Below, piece by piece: positions 51,301-58,671 of a stretch of DNA of 64,000 nt. Made by a program: the position numbers and the translations under genes. This stretch comes from an uncultured Poribacteria bacterium (GTDB taxonomy: Bacteria; Poribacteria; WGA-4E; WGA-3G): contig OY282383.1 of NCBI GenBank assembly GCA_958295855.1, positions 2,708,481-2,772,480 on the forward strand, read 5' to 3'. The first letter of the stretch is position 1; every line of letters starts with the position of its first letter. The notes below the pieces were generated by a model. It was not told where the DNA came from. It saw only the letters and a list, made by a program, of their open reading frames with translations, and ran no database searches.

Positions 51301-54244
51301 CCACGACGTTTGTGGGCGGGGTTTGTAACCCTGATACAACGCGCGGTTTGGGCATATCCAGAATCCGTTGGAAGTGGGGTTGTGCGCGGTCGAATTCGTT
51401 CATCTGAACCAACGCAGTGCCGAGCTGATACAGTGCAATAGGTGCGTTTGGGCCTGTCACGTTTTCGGCTGCGCGGTCGATGACAGAAAGTGCCGCATCC
51501 AGCAGGCCGTGGCGAATCAGCAATGCTGCAAGTTTAATCTCTGCTTCAAGCGGCTGGTTTTTGGCGTGCAGCAATTTTGTCCATGCCTGAATCGCTTCCT
51601 GTTCGCGGCCAACATCAAACAACAACTCACCGAGTCGCTGCTGATGGAGCGGATCGGGTTGTGCCTTGGCGAGTCGCTGTTGATAGGTCAGTGCCTCTTG
51701 GGTATCCCCAAGGTCAAGACTGACTTTGACCAGTTGTGCCAATAGATCTGGATTTTCGCGGGCCCGGTCTAATGCCCGTGCCAGTTGGAAACGTGCGTTA
51801 GGTAAGTCGCCCTCTGTCTGATAGAGTGCTGCCAATGCGACCACGGCACCTACATGCGAGGTGTTCATTTTTGACATCTGCTTCAACTTTTCTTCCAACT
51901 CGCTCCGTCGCCCTAGGTCGTAATATGCCTCGGAGAGGGGTTTGACGAAGGCGAGCTTCTCATCCACACCCTCGCTTAACTCCCAGCACCGCCAGTACTG
52001 CTCAATCGCCTGTCTCGGGTTGCCTGACAGTTTGTAAATCACTGCAAGTTCGGAACGCATGTCGGTTGCTTCTGGGCGAAGGCGAATTGCTTGCTTGAGG
52101 CTGTCAATAGCGGTTTGATACTGCCCAAGCTGCTTGGCGATGTGCGCGAGCAGCTGATGTCCTTCGGGATTGCGTGGGCTGTGCGCGGCTGCCTGCTTCG
52201 CCGCGTCTGTTGCGGTATCAAAATCCATGACGTTCATAGCGGCGCGCGCGATGTTCACATAGTATTCCCGTGCATTCGCGCTATCCACCTCAATCAGGTG
52301 GGTGTAGATGGCATTGGCTTCATCGCGCAAGCCCTGCTGGGCGTAAACGTCTGCTAGCCAACGGTTGAGGAGCACATCATCGGGTTGCCCCGCCTTCGGC
52401 AATCCTTTCGCCTTCAAAAGCACTTCGATTGTGTAGGTGATATTGCCCAACTTGAGGTACATTTTGGCAAGCTGCTTCAGTTGGGTGAAGGCATCAGCAT
52501 CGGCAATCCCTGGCTCACCAAGCACTGCCTCCAGGGCTTCAATTTTCTCCACAAGCGTGCCTTGCCGCCGATAGATTTCGATTTGCTGGTCAGCCATCTG
52601 TTCAGCGAAAAAATCGTTTCGTGCAAGTTTCGCTGCTTCAGCGTATTCCGTTAACGCTTCCGCGTAGTTCTTGTTCTCTGTGAGCCGTCTCGCCAACGCC
52701 TCGCGATAGCGATACGCATCGGGCATTAACGCAACAGCCTGTCGACTTGCGGCGATGGCTTCGGTACGAAAATCTTTCGTGTCAAGCAACTGTGCCAACC
52801 GGTCATAATTCTCAGCGATGCCCTTGTCACCGGCAACCATCCGATTCCACGTCTCCAAAGTTTTCTCACGGTTTCCCTGCCGGAAATAGAATTCGCCGAA
52901 ATACTGAATATAATCCAGATTGTCAGGTGCGAGCGACATCACGTTTTGATATGCTGCGACGGCATCATCTATCCATTCATGGCTGGCGTAAATTTCGGCG
53001 AGCGTGAGGTACGTGGCTGCATTATCTGGCGCTCGGTTGAGCATTCGCTGATAGGCTGCCTTTGCCTTGTCTTCATCTTCTAATTGCAAGTACAACTCGC
53101 CGAGTTCGCGGTAGATACCGAAATCGTCAGGTTGTTGTTCGCTGATGGATTCGTAGGCTGCCGCTGCGTCTTCAAATCTTTCAGCGTGGCGAAATGCTGC
53201 GATGAGGTTCAAGCGCAGTCCGGTGTCCGTCGGTGCAAGTGCCAAGCCCTTTTGATAGGCCGCAATACCTTCGTCGAGCTGCTGATTTTCAATATACGCA
53301 GCAGCGAGGAAGCCGATTAATTCCGGGTCATTGGGGGTTGTTTCAAGTTTTCCTTGATAGTGTGTAATTAAGCCTTCCCAATTCCCGTCGGCGGCGTAAA
53401 TGCCGATGATGCGGTGTTGGAGGTCTTTCCGGAGCCAGTTGCCCGGTGCTGTCAACGCCAGCGCGGCTTCGTAGCTTTGAATGGCATCCTCATAATCGCC
53501 TTTCTCCTCGTAAATATTGCCGATTTCCCGCCGGCTCAAACAAACACGATACGGGTCATCTGTTTTAAGTTGAAGAATGGCCTCGTGCTGTTCAATCGCT
53601 TGCGCGTACAGTTCCTGCTCACGGAAGAGCTCCGCGAGTTCAATGCGTGCGAAGATATTCTGCGGGTCGAGTTCAGATATTTTTCTCCACGCCGAAATCG
53701 CTTCTTCCACCCGGTCTCGACTGAAATAGGCACGTCCAAGTGCCTTGTAAATCGCCATCAGTTCTTCGGGGGATGCCGCCTGCGTCTGTTCTGATAACGC
53801 TGCAGCCGTGGTCAACTCGCGGATGGCGTCCTCGTGTTGGCGCAATGTTGCATACATCTGTCCGAGCGCGAAACGGGGGTAATAATCATTGGGGGCAAGT
53901 TCGACAGCGCGTTGATACGCCGTAACAGTCTCAAGATCTTTCCCAAGTCGTTTGTGGATATGTCCCAAAATAAGTTGCACGTTCGGGTCGTTTGGTTTGG
54001 CTTGCACCTCTGCCTGATAATCGGCAACCATGGCATCCAAACCGGTCCCTTCGAGATAAAACTGGTAGAGCCGGTCAAACGTGCTTCCCTCTTTGGGCTT
54101 GCGATTGAGCATTTGCTTGTAGCGTTCAATGATTTTCTCGTCAGTCGTCTCATTTTGTGCAAAGGTCAGTGGTGAAAGGAACAGGTTACAGGATATAAAA
54201 GACAGCAGACACACAACAACTGAAAACTTTTCTCGTCCAAACAT
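45350..54244 (-). CDS. Giant secreted tetratricopeptide-repeat protein (2964 residues)
   Basis: The protein has a signal peptide (residues 1-29, ending LTFAQ) and then dozens of 34-residue TPRs from about residue 40 to 2740, with consensus such as AYQRALELAPNDYYPRFALGQMY. The repeats are interrupted by two proline-rich linkers near residues 975-1010 and 1215-1240. The last 210 residues form a beta-rich domain (WWIIGPFDNAAGIGYNKAY, then AKVWLNGEEVF and GQNSILVKVC) resembling carbohydrate-binding jelly rolls. A 24-base tandem duplication adds a second EVFTHNKA there. The ATG has a perfect AAGGAGGT 6 bases upstream. It probably scaffolds a complex in the periplasm or at the surface. The neighbouring MoxR/Bat cluster fits, since Bat operons often include TPR proteins, but a link is inferred. 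Confidence 0.9.
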   Translation of the reverse strand: MFGREKFSVVVCLLSFISCNLFLSPLTFAQNETTDEKIIERYKQMLNRKPKEGSTFDRLYQFYLEGTGLDAMVADYQAEVQAKPNDPNVQLILGHIHKRLGKDLETVTAYQRAVELAPNDYYPRFALGQMYATLRQHEDAIRELTTAAALSEQTQAASPEELMAIYKALGRAYFSRDRVEEAISAWRKISELDPQNIFARIELAELFREQELYAQAIEQHEAILQLKTDDPYRVCLSRREIGNIYEEKGDYEDAIQSYEAALALTAPGNWLRKDLQHRIIGIYAADGNWEGLITHYQGKLETTPNDPELIGFLAAAYIENQQLDEGIAAYQKGLALAPTDTGLRLNLIAAFRHAERFEDAAAAYESISEQQPDDFGIYRELGELYLQLEDEDKAKAAYQRMLNRAPDNAATYLTLAEIYASHEWIDDAVAAYQNVMSLAPDNLDYIQYFGEFYFRQGNREKTLETWNRMVAGDKGIAENYDRLAQLLDTKDFRTEAIAASRQAVALMPDAYRYREALARRLTENKNYAEALTEYAEAAKLARNDFFAEQMADQQIEIYRRQGTLVEKIEALEAVLGEPGIADADAFTQLKQLAKMYLKLGNITYTIEVLLKAKGLPKAGQPDDVLLNRWLADVYAQQGLRDEANAIYTHLIEVDSANAREYYVNIARAAMNVMDFDTATDAAKQAAAHSPRNPEGHQLLAHIAKQLGQYQTAIDSLKQAIRLRPEATDMRSELAVIYKLSGNPRQAIEQYWRCWELSEGVDEKLAFVKPLSEAYYDLGRRSELEEKLKQMSKMNTSHVGAVVALAALYQTEGDLPNARFQLARALDRARENPDLLAQLVKVSLDLGDTQEALTYQQRLAKAQPDPLHQQRLGELLFDVGREQEAIQAWTKLLHAKNQPLEAEIKLAALLIRHGLLDAALSVIDRAAENVTGPNAPIALYQLGTALVQMNEFDRAQPHFQRILDMPKPRVVSGLQTPPTNVVASSPRSTWGPPGINTHKFSLPQTLIWDIQGQPFGRSSGSPWIPKNFEEAQVGALIQLTTIAQQRHKLGEFIEQLEAKAAANPKNIQTLETLAQIYTLTENTDKFMEITERLITVSPNDPVYQSLRLSQAMAIRQNIDYETLKKYLDEMTGLTSEARLWYIALYASGFYRQGRKADAEKLVAVLEEAKVTDLSTGALLVSALAQMDKTGEAEKILAQLSVPVLSTGPRTTTTRGPSSMQQQWSQYSGLYQSLATAYIREGQTEKGIALFWTFFERTKPHATNARNVATLAYASHSYSGYTPLQSSYPSPTTYYDQNRLQYLQQVFSQLWTANQHQALYAKFQTELDTTKGRERIYPGLALSYCYWWEGQRDKAQEILSALQKEFPDDLTLKLNTVFAAIQTGQHAAALDLLEELTGVDARNRRQYYDLTLQLATHTGDTVTVRELMTKVLNSPLGVRELYQFSQKLQQSGLTQYAIAVAKKTTTLAMGHRDPNFLIDLSRHLEQLGRGQDAARIAERALRFANQRDRYGRTLHSWHFQQASRMMGRSKVVREREPQLVAAAQKDPDSFQAQVRLATFYESTNQLKKASDTFKAALALRPKDSMTRQRYAQMLQRSGQAKEAVTQYSMLLKDNPNALGFNYWEVMETFFQAGKVDELVSLAKEMIVPSVGRNFGNDFAQNAARRCIDNNNAKAAVELYEKMLEVQPNQSHTYSDLASAYAAAGEPEKAIQFLREKLETADTRLTQDVYAQVQIVSKLTELYKSSGGIEALVTEYEAKLAEKPEDTALLYLLASMKIAANDLEGADILVNRLLDDGVSGPMNTQWLNSLVDAYRGANDRNRERRLLESAIANINPQNSWQLSESYQKLGTVYAQEGEKEKAQDTFRKMGTIRLLQRGGHFYEKEEIASTYMQHEMWDDAEALFTEIINDFSSTQRWAREQAQRQLMEIKRRRDGLATTTRMPEKTQNFNVGTQRALAQQHARQGQVKKAVDIYEQIAKVMPEDFESRAQLATLYTRQNKHAQALDVWKALLEADPENTKYQDGLVDTYQDADKTTEALELAQQYIEADVESSVHYVRLAKLYAAEDMVDEAIDTYKKAIELSPGDGQAYLQLAQLYLRTDDMEAAEKALEEAIQHTGREWERRNIERQLMAIYRRQGRLEEMLKQAEDAGTLTLDMQQERAQDYRSAGELEKAIDAYKKALDMTSQSWERNRISNELLKIYVHLGENDLAIELYDTLSRSGSSGMSMRTGQFGVKIMFGGDEARETLINAYKNQGKLDELKTIFEGKIEKDANNSAILEMVAEIYRNADNHEKAAAAYQALCKAQPGNVRSFYYAAAALHKSNQPEMAKEMRNQGEVALSANNRRQDMWFLMALASICVEGEMYDAAIKFGEDALAASGRYSGLSSNLENLYEILGKSYLGAKQYEKASTAYQRVANSARHGEMRKRAETAMRRAYNEGNLYEKQIPEQLQKIEENPDDPDAYFALAQTYQFSDRIDEAIAQYEKLSELQPDNAEWHKKIGDLYQKHRQTDEMTQLAKASTAYEKAIALEPTSYQIYSLLAQTHVKSDRLSEAEVVYRRALNASLEEHEHNSALRGLWKLYADKDQEDKGIAILEELRPELQTSTVLLELLGDAYKEADDAEKADAVYAEWLAIRQKEVNRRQQGWDYRSLAQQLLDKGIMPEIALELAERASQMASGWGYASTLGHAYLANDRYEEALQQFKRSMNSMNQVYAAREYAARQLWSKVAQAGKNAKDEELYVEMVGELMNALSGNPTTELQANVTLAQFYRERDLLKKAKAYMEKTAFIDESAWWIIGPFDNAAGIGYNKAYIPEDATQVDTAAKYDGIDGQVSWEKQTDDTFDGFVDFRKIFDKPVDWNTVYAWTTVTSPDERKAQLRFGGGSPAKVWLNGEEVFTHNKAEVFTHNKAYVPAMDQDTISVTLKQGQNSILVKVCSEMSFLGFYLRLTDMEGKPFADVVLIRDSINE
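45527..45574 (-). repeat. Perfect 24-base tandem duplication
   Basis: Bases 45527-45550 are repeated at 45551-45574 and add eight residues in frame to the C-terminal domain of the giant TPR protein. Confidence 0.95.
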
Positions 54245-54428
54245 GAGGATACCTCCTTAAGGCAATAGGCAGCGTCGGAAAAATGACCTGAAGTTTTCGG
54301 GCATCTTGCATCGCCAATGTTAATCAACAACACATGGTTCTATAAGTGTACCACATTTCAACAAAAAAATCACTTTTATTTTCGCTTTCAGCACTTGGGA
54401 TTTCCGAGAATTTACGCAATTCGCCCGT

Positions 54429-54833
54429 TTATTGACTAAAAACTTCCATCCCCGCGGCCCCATCCGCAATCTGCCGAATCTGCTTTTCAAAGCCTGGTGG
54501 CGAGAGCGTCCACGTAATCCAGAGGGGTTCATCGCCTGTGTTGATAAAACGGTGTTCGACATTCGGCGGAACATAGATGACAGTGCCGGGTTTCAAGTCC
54601 GCGACTTCATCACCGACGAACCCTTTGCCTTGCCCCCTAAAGACAAAGATAATCTCTTCCGCTTCACTGTGCGAGTGGATAGGAATCTCGCTATTGGCAT
54701 CGATCTCCTCCAACCCCATTGCAAAGTGCTCAGTGCCAACGGTATTCGGCTCGACGAGGGTGTACAATGTCCGCGGGGCTTCCCCTTCAATTCGCAGAAT
54801 TTCGGCATCCGCTTTGTGATAGATATGTTTCAT
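54429..54833 (-). CDS. Small cupin-domain protein
   Basis: This 134-residue single-domain cupin has motif 1 EIPIHSHSEAEEIIFVFRGQG (metal-binding His-x-His and Glu) and motif 2 PGTVIYVPPNVEHRFINTG (third His). Cupins of this size are metal-dependent isomerases, dioxygenases or sugar-binding proteins; this one's activity cannot be told. It is a single gene, divergent from the LRR-dockerin gene. Confidence 0.88.
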   Translation of the reverse strand: MKHIYHKADAEILRIEGEAPRTLYTLVEPNTVGTEHFAMGLEEIDANSEIPIHSHSEAEEIIFVFRGQGKGFVGDEVADLKPGTVIYVPPNVEHRFINTGDEPLWITWTLSPPGFEKQIRQIADGAAGMEVFSQ

Positions 54834-55015
54834 TTTTTCTCCTTCTTATAGGTATAATATCACAAACGTAAAGGCAAGTCAATTTTTCTTCCTTATGTCC
54901 ACAAAATATCATTTGCAGCGTCAATTTGTCATAATTTGTTGGCGGTGTTGCAGTATGTGGTGGGATGATTCATGCTGTCAAACTGAGAACAAAAGCCCAC
55001 TTAGCGATAAAAAAC

Positions 55016-55044
55016 TTGATTTTAATTGTGGAATTTGGTATGAT
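55016..55044 (+). promoter_or_regulatory. Candidate promoter of the LRR-dockerin gene
   Basis: TTGATT (55016-55021), a 17-base spacer and TATGAT (55039-55044) lie 82 bases before the ATG at 55126. Confidence 0.55.
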
Positions 55045-55125
55045 TCCATACAGAAACTTTATCCGAAACCCCGCGGCACGCATGTCGACGCGTTGCCGCG
55101 AAACATTACGAGGAGATTAACACAA

Positions 55126-57120
55126 ATGAAAAAGACGCTCATTGCCGTTTTAGCACTGCTCTTAACGGCCACACTATTTATTTTTGTCACGAACACCACT
55201 GCCCAAGTGGAAGCAGCAGCAGTTGTGTCTGTCCCGGATGCCGACTTAGCCGCGGCAATCCGCGGTGCCCTCGGCTTGCCTTCCGACGCGGCAATCACAA
55301 CGCATTCAATTTTAGGTTTAGTCGTTCTTGAAGCACCCAATGCCGGGATAAAAGATCTCACCGGGTTGGAGCATGCGGTGAAGCTGGAGCAACTGGATTT
55401 GGGCAGCGGCGAGGGAGAGGTCAACAGCAATGCCATCGAGGATTTATCCCCGCTTGCAAAATTGCCCGCCCTGCGAGTGCTGAATTTTCGCGGCATATCT
55501 ATATCGGATGTGGGGCCCCTGGCAAACCTGACACAACTGACAACGCTGAATCTTTGGAACACGGCGGTATCGGATGTGGTGCCCCTGGCAAACCTGACAC
55601 AACTGACAACGCTGGGGCTTGGCGGCACAGGGGTATCGGATGTGGTACCCCTCGAAAACCTGACACAACTGACAACGCTGGAGCTTGGCTTCACGGCGGT
55701 ATCGGATGTGGTGCCCCTGGCAAACCTGACACAACTGACAACGCTGTATCTTGGCTTCACGGCGGTATCGGATGTAGCACCCCTGGCAAACCTGACACAA
55801 CTGACACAGTTGGGACTTTCCGACACGGCGGTATCGGATGTGGCACTGGCACCCCTGGCAAATCTGACACAACTGATATCGCTGAATCTTAGCGGCACGG
55901 CGGTATCGGATGTGGCACCCCTCGAAAACCTGACACAACTGATACAGCTGGGGCTTCAAAACACGGCGGTATCGGATGTGGTGCCCCTGGCAAACCTGAC
56001 ACAACTGACAACGCTGAATCTTTGGAACACGGCGGTATCGGATGTATCGCCCTTGGTGGGGTTAAATCTGACAGGGACACCGTGGGACAGTATCGGGCTG
56101 CGCCTTACTGGCTGTCCGCTGAGTTACGCCTCCATCCACACGCATATTCCGGCGATGCAGGCGAAGGGGATAGAGGTGGAATTTGACAACGTCGCGCTTC
56201 CCGCCCTTCTCAAAACCTCTGGCGATAGACAGGAAGGCATGCTCGACGCGGCGTTGCCAAACCCGTTTGTCGTGGAGGCGATGGATGAACTCGGCAAGCC
56301 GATAGTCGGCAAGCCGGTTCAGTTTGAGATTATCCAAGGCGGAGGAACACTCAGTGCTCAAACCGCAACAACGGATGCGCACGGTCAAGCACAGATAACC
56401 CTCACGCTCGGCAGCGCTGCAGGAGTGAACAAAGTCAAGGCGACTGCCGAGGAGATTCAGTCTTGGGTGTTGTTTACAGCTGTAGCGACAGAAGCCGCAC
56501 CACAACTCGCTGCGGATGTCAACGGCGACGGTATCGTCAACATTCTGGATTTGACAGCGGTTTCAGGGCAGTTCGGGGAGACAGGCGAAAACATCGCAGA
56601 TGTCAACGGCGATGGGCAGGTTAACATTCAGGATTTGGTGCTGGTTGCGGGTGCGTTTGGGCAGGAGGCGGCTGCGCCATCGGCGCGGGCGGTTTCGCTG
56701 GCGCGTCTGACAGCAGCGCATCTGGAGCAGTGGCTGAGTGAGGCTCGTTCAGCATCGAGACCGGAAGGGCTCTCCTACCGCCGCGGGATTGTGGTATTGG
56801 AGCAGCTGCGTGCCAATCTGATACCGGAGGAGACAGCACTGCTTGCGAATTATCCGAATCCGTTCAATCCGGAGACGTGGATACCGTATCAGTTGGCAAC
56901 CCCTGCCGAGGTGACGGTGACAATTTACGCGGCGACTGGTGCGGTGGTGCGGACGTTATCCCTGGGGCATCAGCGTGCGGGAGACTATGCAAGCCAGCCT
57001 CGTGCTGCGTATTGGGATGGCAAGAATGCGTTGGGTGAGCGGGTTGCAAGCGGGGTGTATTTCTATACGTTGCATGCGGGGGATTTCGCGGCAACGCGGA
57101 AGATGTTGATTTTGAAATGA
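55126..57120 (+). CDS. Secreted leucine-rich-repeat protein with dockerin and C-terminal sorting-type module
   Basis: The 664-residue product starts with a signal peptide (MKKTLIAVLALLLTATLFIF). A cap region runs to about residue 110 (with LEHAVKLEQLDLGSGEGEV). An SDS22-type LRR array of eight 22-residue units spans about residues 132-309. An Ig/invasin-like domain follows (about 365-460, GKPVQFEIIQGGGTLSAQTATTDAHGQAQITL), then a dockerin with two calcium loops (DVNGDGIVNILDLTAV and DVNGDGQVNIQDLVLV). The terminal module (about 572-664) begins NYPNPFNPETWIPYQLA and ends GVYFYTLHAGDFAATRKMLILK. It is exported and may be fixed at the surface or in a cohesin-type complex. The ATG at 55126 has GAGGAG 11 bases upstream and a promoter in front. 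Confidence 0.92.
   Translation: MKKTLIAVLALLLTATLFIFVTNTTAQVEAAAVVSVPDADLAAAIRGALGLPSDAAITTHSILGLVVLEAPNAGIKDLTGLEHAVKLEQLDLGSGEGEVNSNAIEDLSPLAKLPALRVLNFRGISISDVGPLANLTQLTTLNLWNTAVSDVVPLANLTQLTTLGLGGTGVSDVVPLENLTQLTTLELGFTAVSDVVPLANLTQLTTLYLGFTAVSDVAPLANLTQLTQLGLSDTAVSDVALAPLANLTQLISLNLSGTAVSDVAPLENLTQLIQLGLQNTAVSDVVPLANLTQLTTLNLWNTAVSDVSPLVGLNLTGTPWDSIGLRLTGCPLSYASIHTHIPAMQAKGIEVEFDNVALPALLKTSGDRQEGMLDAALPNPFVVEAMDELGKPIVGKPVQFEIIQGGGTLSAQTATTDAHGQAQITLTLGSAAGVNKVKATAEEIQSWVLFTAVATEAAPQLAADVNGDGIVNILDLTAVSGQFGETGENIADVNGDGQVNIQDLVLVAGAFGQEAAAPSARAVSLARLTAAHLEQWLSEARSASRPEGLSYRRGIVVLEQLRANLIPEETALLANYPNPFNPETWIPYQLATPAEVTVTIYAATGAVVRTLSLGHQRAGDYASQPRAAYWDGKNALGERVASGVYFYTLHAGDFAATRKMLILK
55519..56052 (+). 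repeat. Eight 66-base LRR-coding repeats with hypervariable codons
   Basis: Each unit encodes LANLTQLxxLxLxxTAVSDVxP. The framework codons are nearly identical at DNA level, while the three codons around the LxLxx strand differ between units (Asn-Trp-Asn, Gly-Gly-Gly, Glu-Gly-Phe, Tyr-Gly-Phe, Gly-Ser-Asp, Asn-Ser-Gly, Gly-Gln-Asn, Asn-Trp-Asn). One unit carries an extra six bases. Confidence 0.95.
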
Positions 57121-57121
57121 T

Positions 57122-57151
57122 GCCCGAACGGGCGGATAGAGACATCCGCCC
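57122..57151 (+). terminator. Hairpin after the LRR-dockerin gene
   Basis: GGGCGGAT (57130-57137) pairs perfectly with ATCCGCCC (57144-57151) across a six-base loop. It is preceded by a smaller GCCCG-AA-CGGGC hairpin and followed by TTAC. It belongs to the GGGCGGAG hairpin repeat family and may act as the terminator of the LRR gene. Confidence 0.55.
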
Positions 57152-57300
57152 TTACAAGCCAAACGTCCTCAAACGTTTTGTTTCTAGGGCCGCTAGGACT
57201 ACATGGTTATAGAAAAACGTGCCTCGCCGCCTCTCACGGGCCGCTAAGTCCTTAATGGAACACCGGATTTTGCTATAAAAATATGATAGAACGCCGGCTC

Positions 57301-58575
57301 TCAGAATTTTTGGTTAACTCGTGGTTCAGCCAATCGGAAGGTTAACAAAAACCCCAACGAAACCAGTGCCGAACACCCGATGAAGACTGGTTCAAAGGCG
57401 AATTTCTCAATTAGCATGCCGACTAAAGGTGAAACGAATAAGGGCATCGCCTGAAAAAGACTCATTACGCCGAGATATTGGGGGTGTTTCTCTTGTGATG
57501 CAATTTCAAGGGTATAGTTTGTGACGATGCGGGCTGACACCGGTGTGAATCCCATAAGGGCAAAGATAATCCAATAAAACTGAGCACCGGAAGGCATTCG
57601 ACTAATGCCAACCGCTAATAATGGCATAAAGGCACCGATTAATATCAGGAGACGCAAGACAAATCGGTTCCCTGAACGGTCTGCGATGTTGCCCATGATA
57701 CCGGAACCGACAGCATTGGATGCATTTTGAGCAATTATCAACGTGACGAAACCAGAAGGGGCAAGTCCTAATGTCCGCTGTCCGAAAACTGTATAGTGTG
57801 GGAAAAGGGGCCACATTGAGTAAAACAGCAAGATAACGATTGCAAAACGCCGAAAATCTCTGTCATGCTTTAACAACAGCAGTGCATCGCCGAGAAATTT
57901 GAAAAAAGGCGCGGTGCGTTGTGGTGGTGAAGGGAGTTCTTTAAACCAGAAACTGACTGAGGCAGCAACACCGAAGGAGACAGCCGTTGCACCAAAGATC
58001 ACCGCATAACGCGGGGGGCTCTCAGAAAGCCAGCGCGGCATGAGGTAGAAAGCAAGTCCGATTGCAAGCGTACAACCGATGATATTGGAATAAGCGAGGA
58101 GTCTGCCACGTTTTTCGGGACTGATGAGTTTTCCCTGTAGCGTTCCGTGAGCCAGAAGGTGGCAACCGACGGTGAGCCAGTGCAGGGTGCATAGGACAAG
58201 AAAGACAGCAACCATGACATTTGCTGCCCAGTTTGTAAAACCTAATGTCAGAGACAATACGAACCACGGGATGGCAAAACCGAATGCTGTCAAAATAAAG
58301 AAGGCCTGTTTTTTCGGCATTCGCGCGACACGTTGTGCAATTAAAAACTGGGGCAGGCTCTGCCCGATTCGCAGAATGAGCGGTAGCAACCCGCGGATAG
58401 TCCCAGACGAGGTATAGGTATCGATAAACGCTGGAATAACCACAGACTCGGCTTTGAACATCCAACCGAGACGTATCAGAATTTGGTTCAGCCCGAATAC
58501 AATTAAATTGCGTTTTTCATACGGGTAAGATTCTTTCAAACGGGCGTTCATCTGATCTGGTGCGCTTTTATTCAT
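57301..58575 (-). CDS. Major facilitator superfamily transporter
   Basis: The product is 424 residues with about 12 membrane segments. It has an MFS-like loop after helix 2 (AQRVARMPKKQAFFIL) and a second related turn in the C-terminal half (GNIADRSGNRFVLRLLILIG). A GKLISPEKRGRLLAYSNIIG block in the middle resembles efflux or uptake MFS carriers with no clear substrate signature. It is probably an inner-membrane proton-coupled carrier; its substrate is unknown. It is followed after about 97 intergenic bases by the Gfo/Idh/MocA gene, which precedes it on the minus strand, so the two may be co-transcribed. Confidence 0.85.
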   Translation of the reverse strand: MNKSAPDQMNARLKESYPYEKRNLIVFGLNQILIRLGWMFKAESVVIPAFIDTYTSSGTIRGLLPLILRIGQSLPQFLIAQRVARMPKKQAFFILTAFGFAIPWFVLSLTLGFTNWAANVMVAVFLVLCTLHWLTVGCHLLAHGTLQGKLISPEKRGRLLAYSNIIGCTLAIGLAFYLMPRWLSESPPRYAVIFGATAVSFGVAASVSFWFKELPSPPQRTAPFFKFLGDALLLLKHDRDFRRFAIVILLFYSMWPLFPHYTVFGQRTLGLAPSGFVTLIIAQNASNAVGSGIMGNIADRSGNRFVLRLLILIGAFMPLLAVGISRMPSGAQFYWIIFALMGFTPVSARIVTNYTLEIASQEKHPQYLGVMSLFQAMPLFVSPLVGMLIEKFAFEPVFIGCSALVSLGFLLTFRLAEPRVNQKF

Positions 58576-58671
58576 TGAGATTCCATTCGTCTATTAATAG
58601 GGTTGCAAATTCACTCATTTTATCTCCAGATATGAGGTTTTTATAGCGTGCCTTCTTGGAGCATCCTTATA

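Noticed and set aside
55059..56004. Minus-strand open frames opposite the LRR array (279 and 186 codons).
   Set aside because: They mirror the 66-base repeats and have no start signals or recognisable domain.
55519..56052. A diversity-generating retroelement variable region.
   Set aside because: The codon pattern is suggestive, but there is no template repeat or reverse transcriptase in the window and substitutions are not confined to template adenines.
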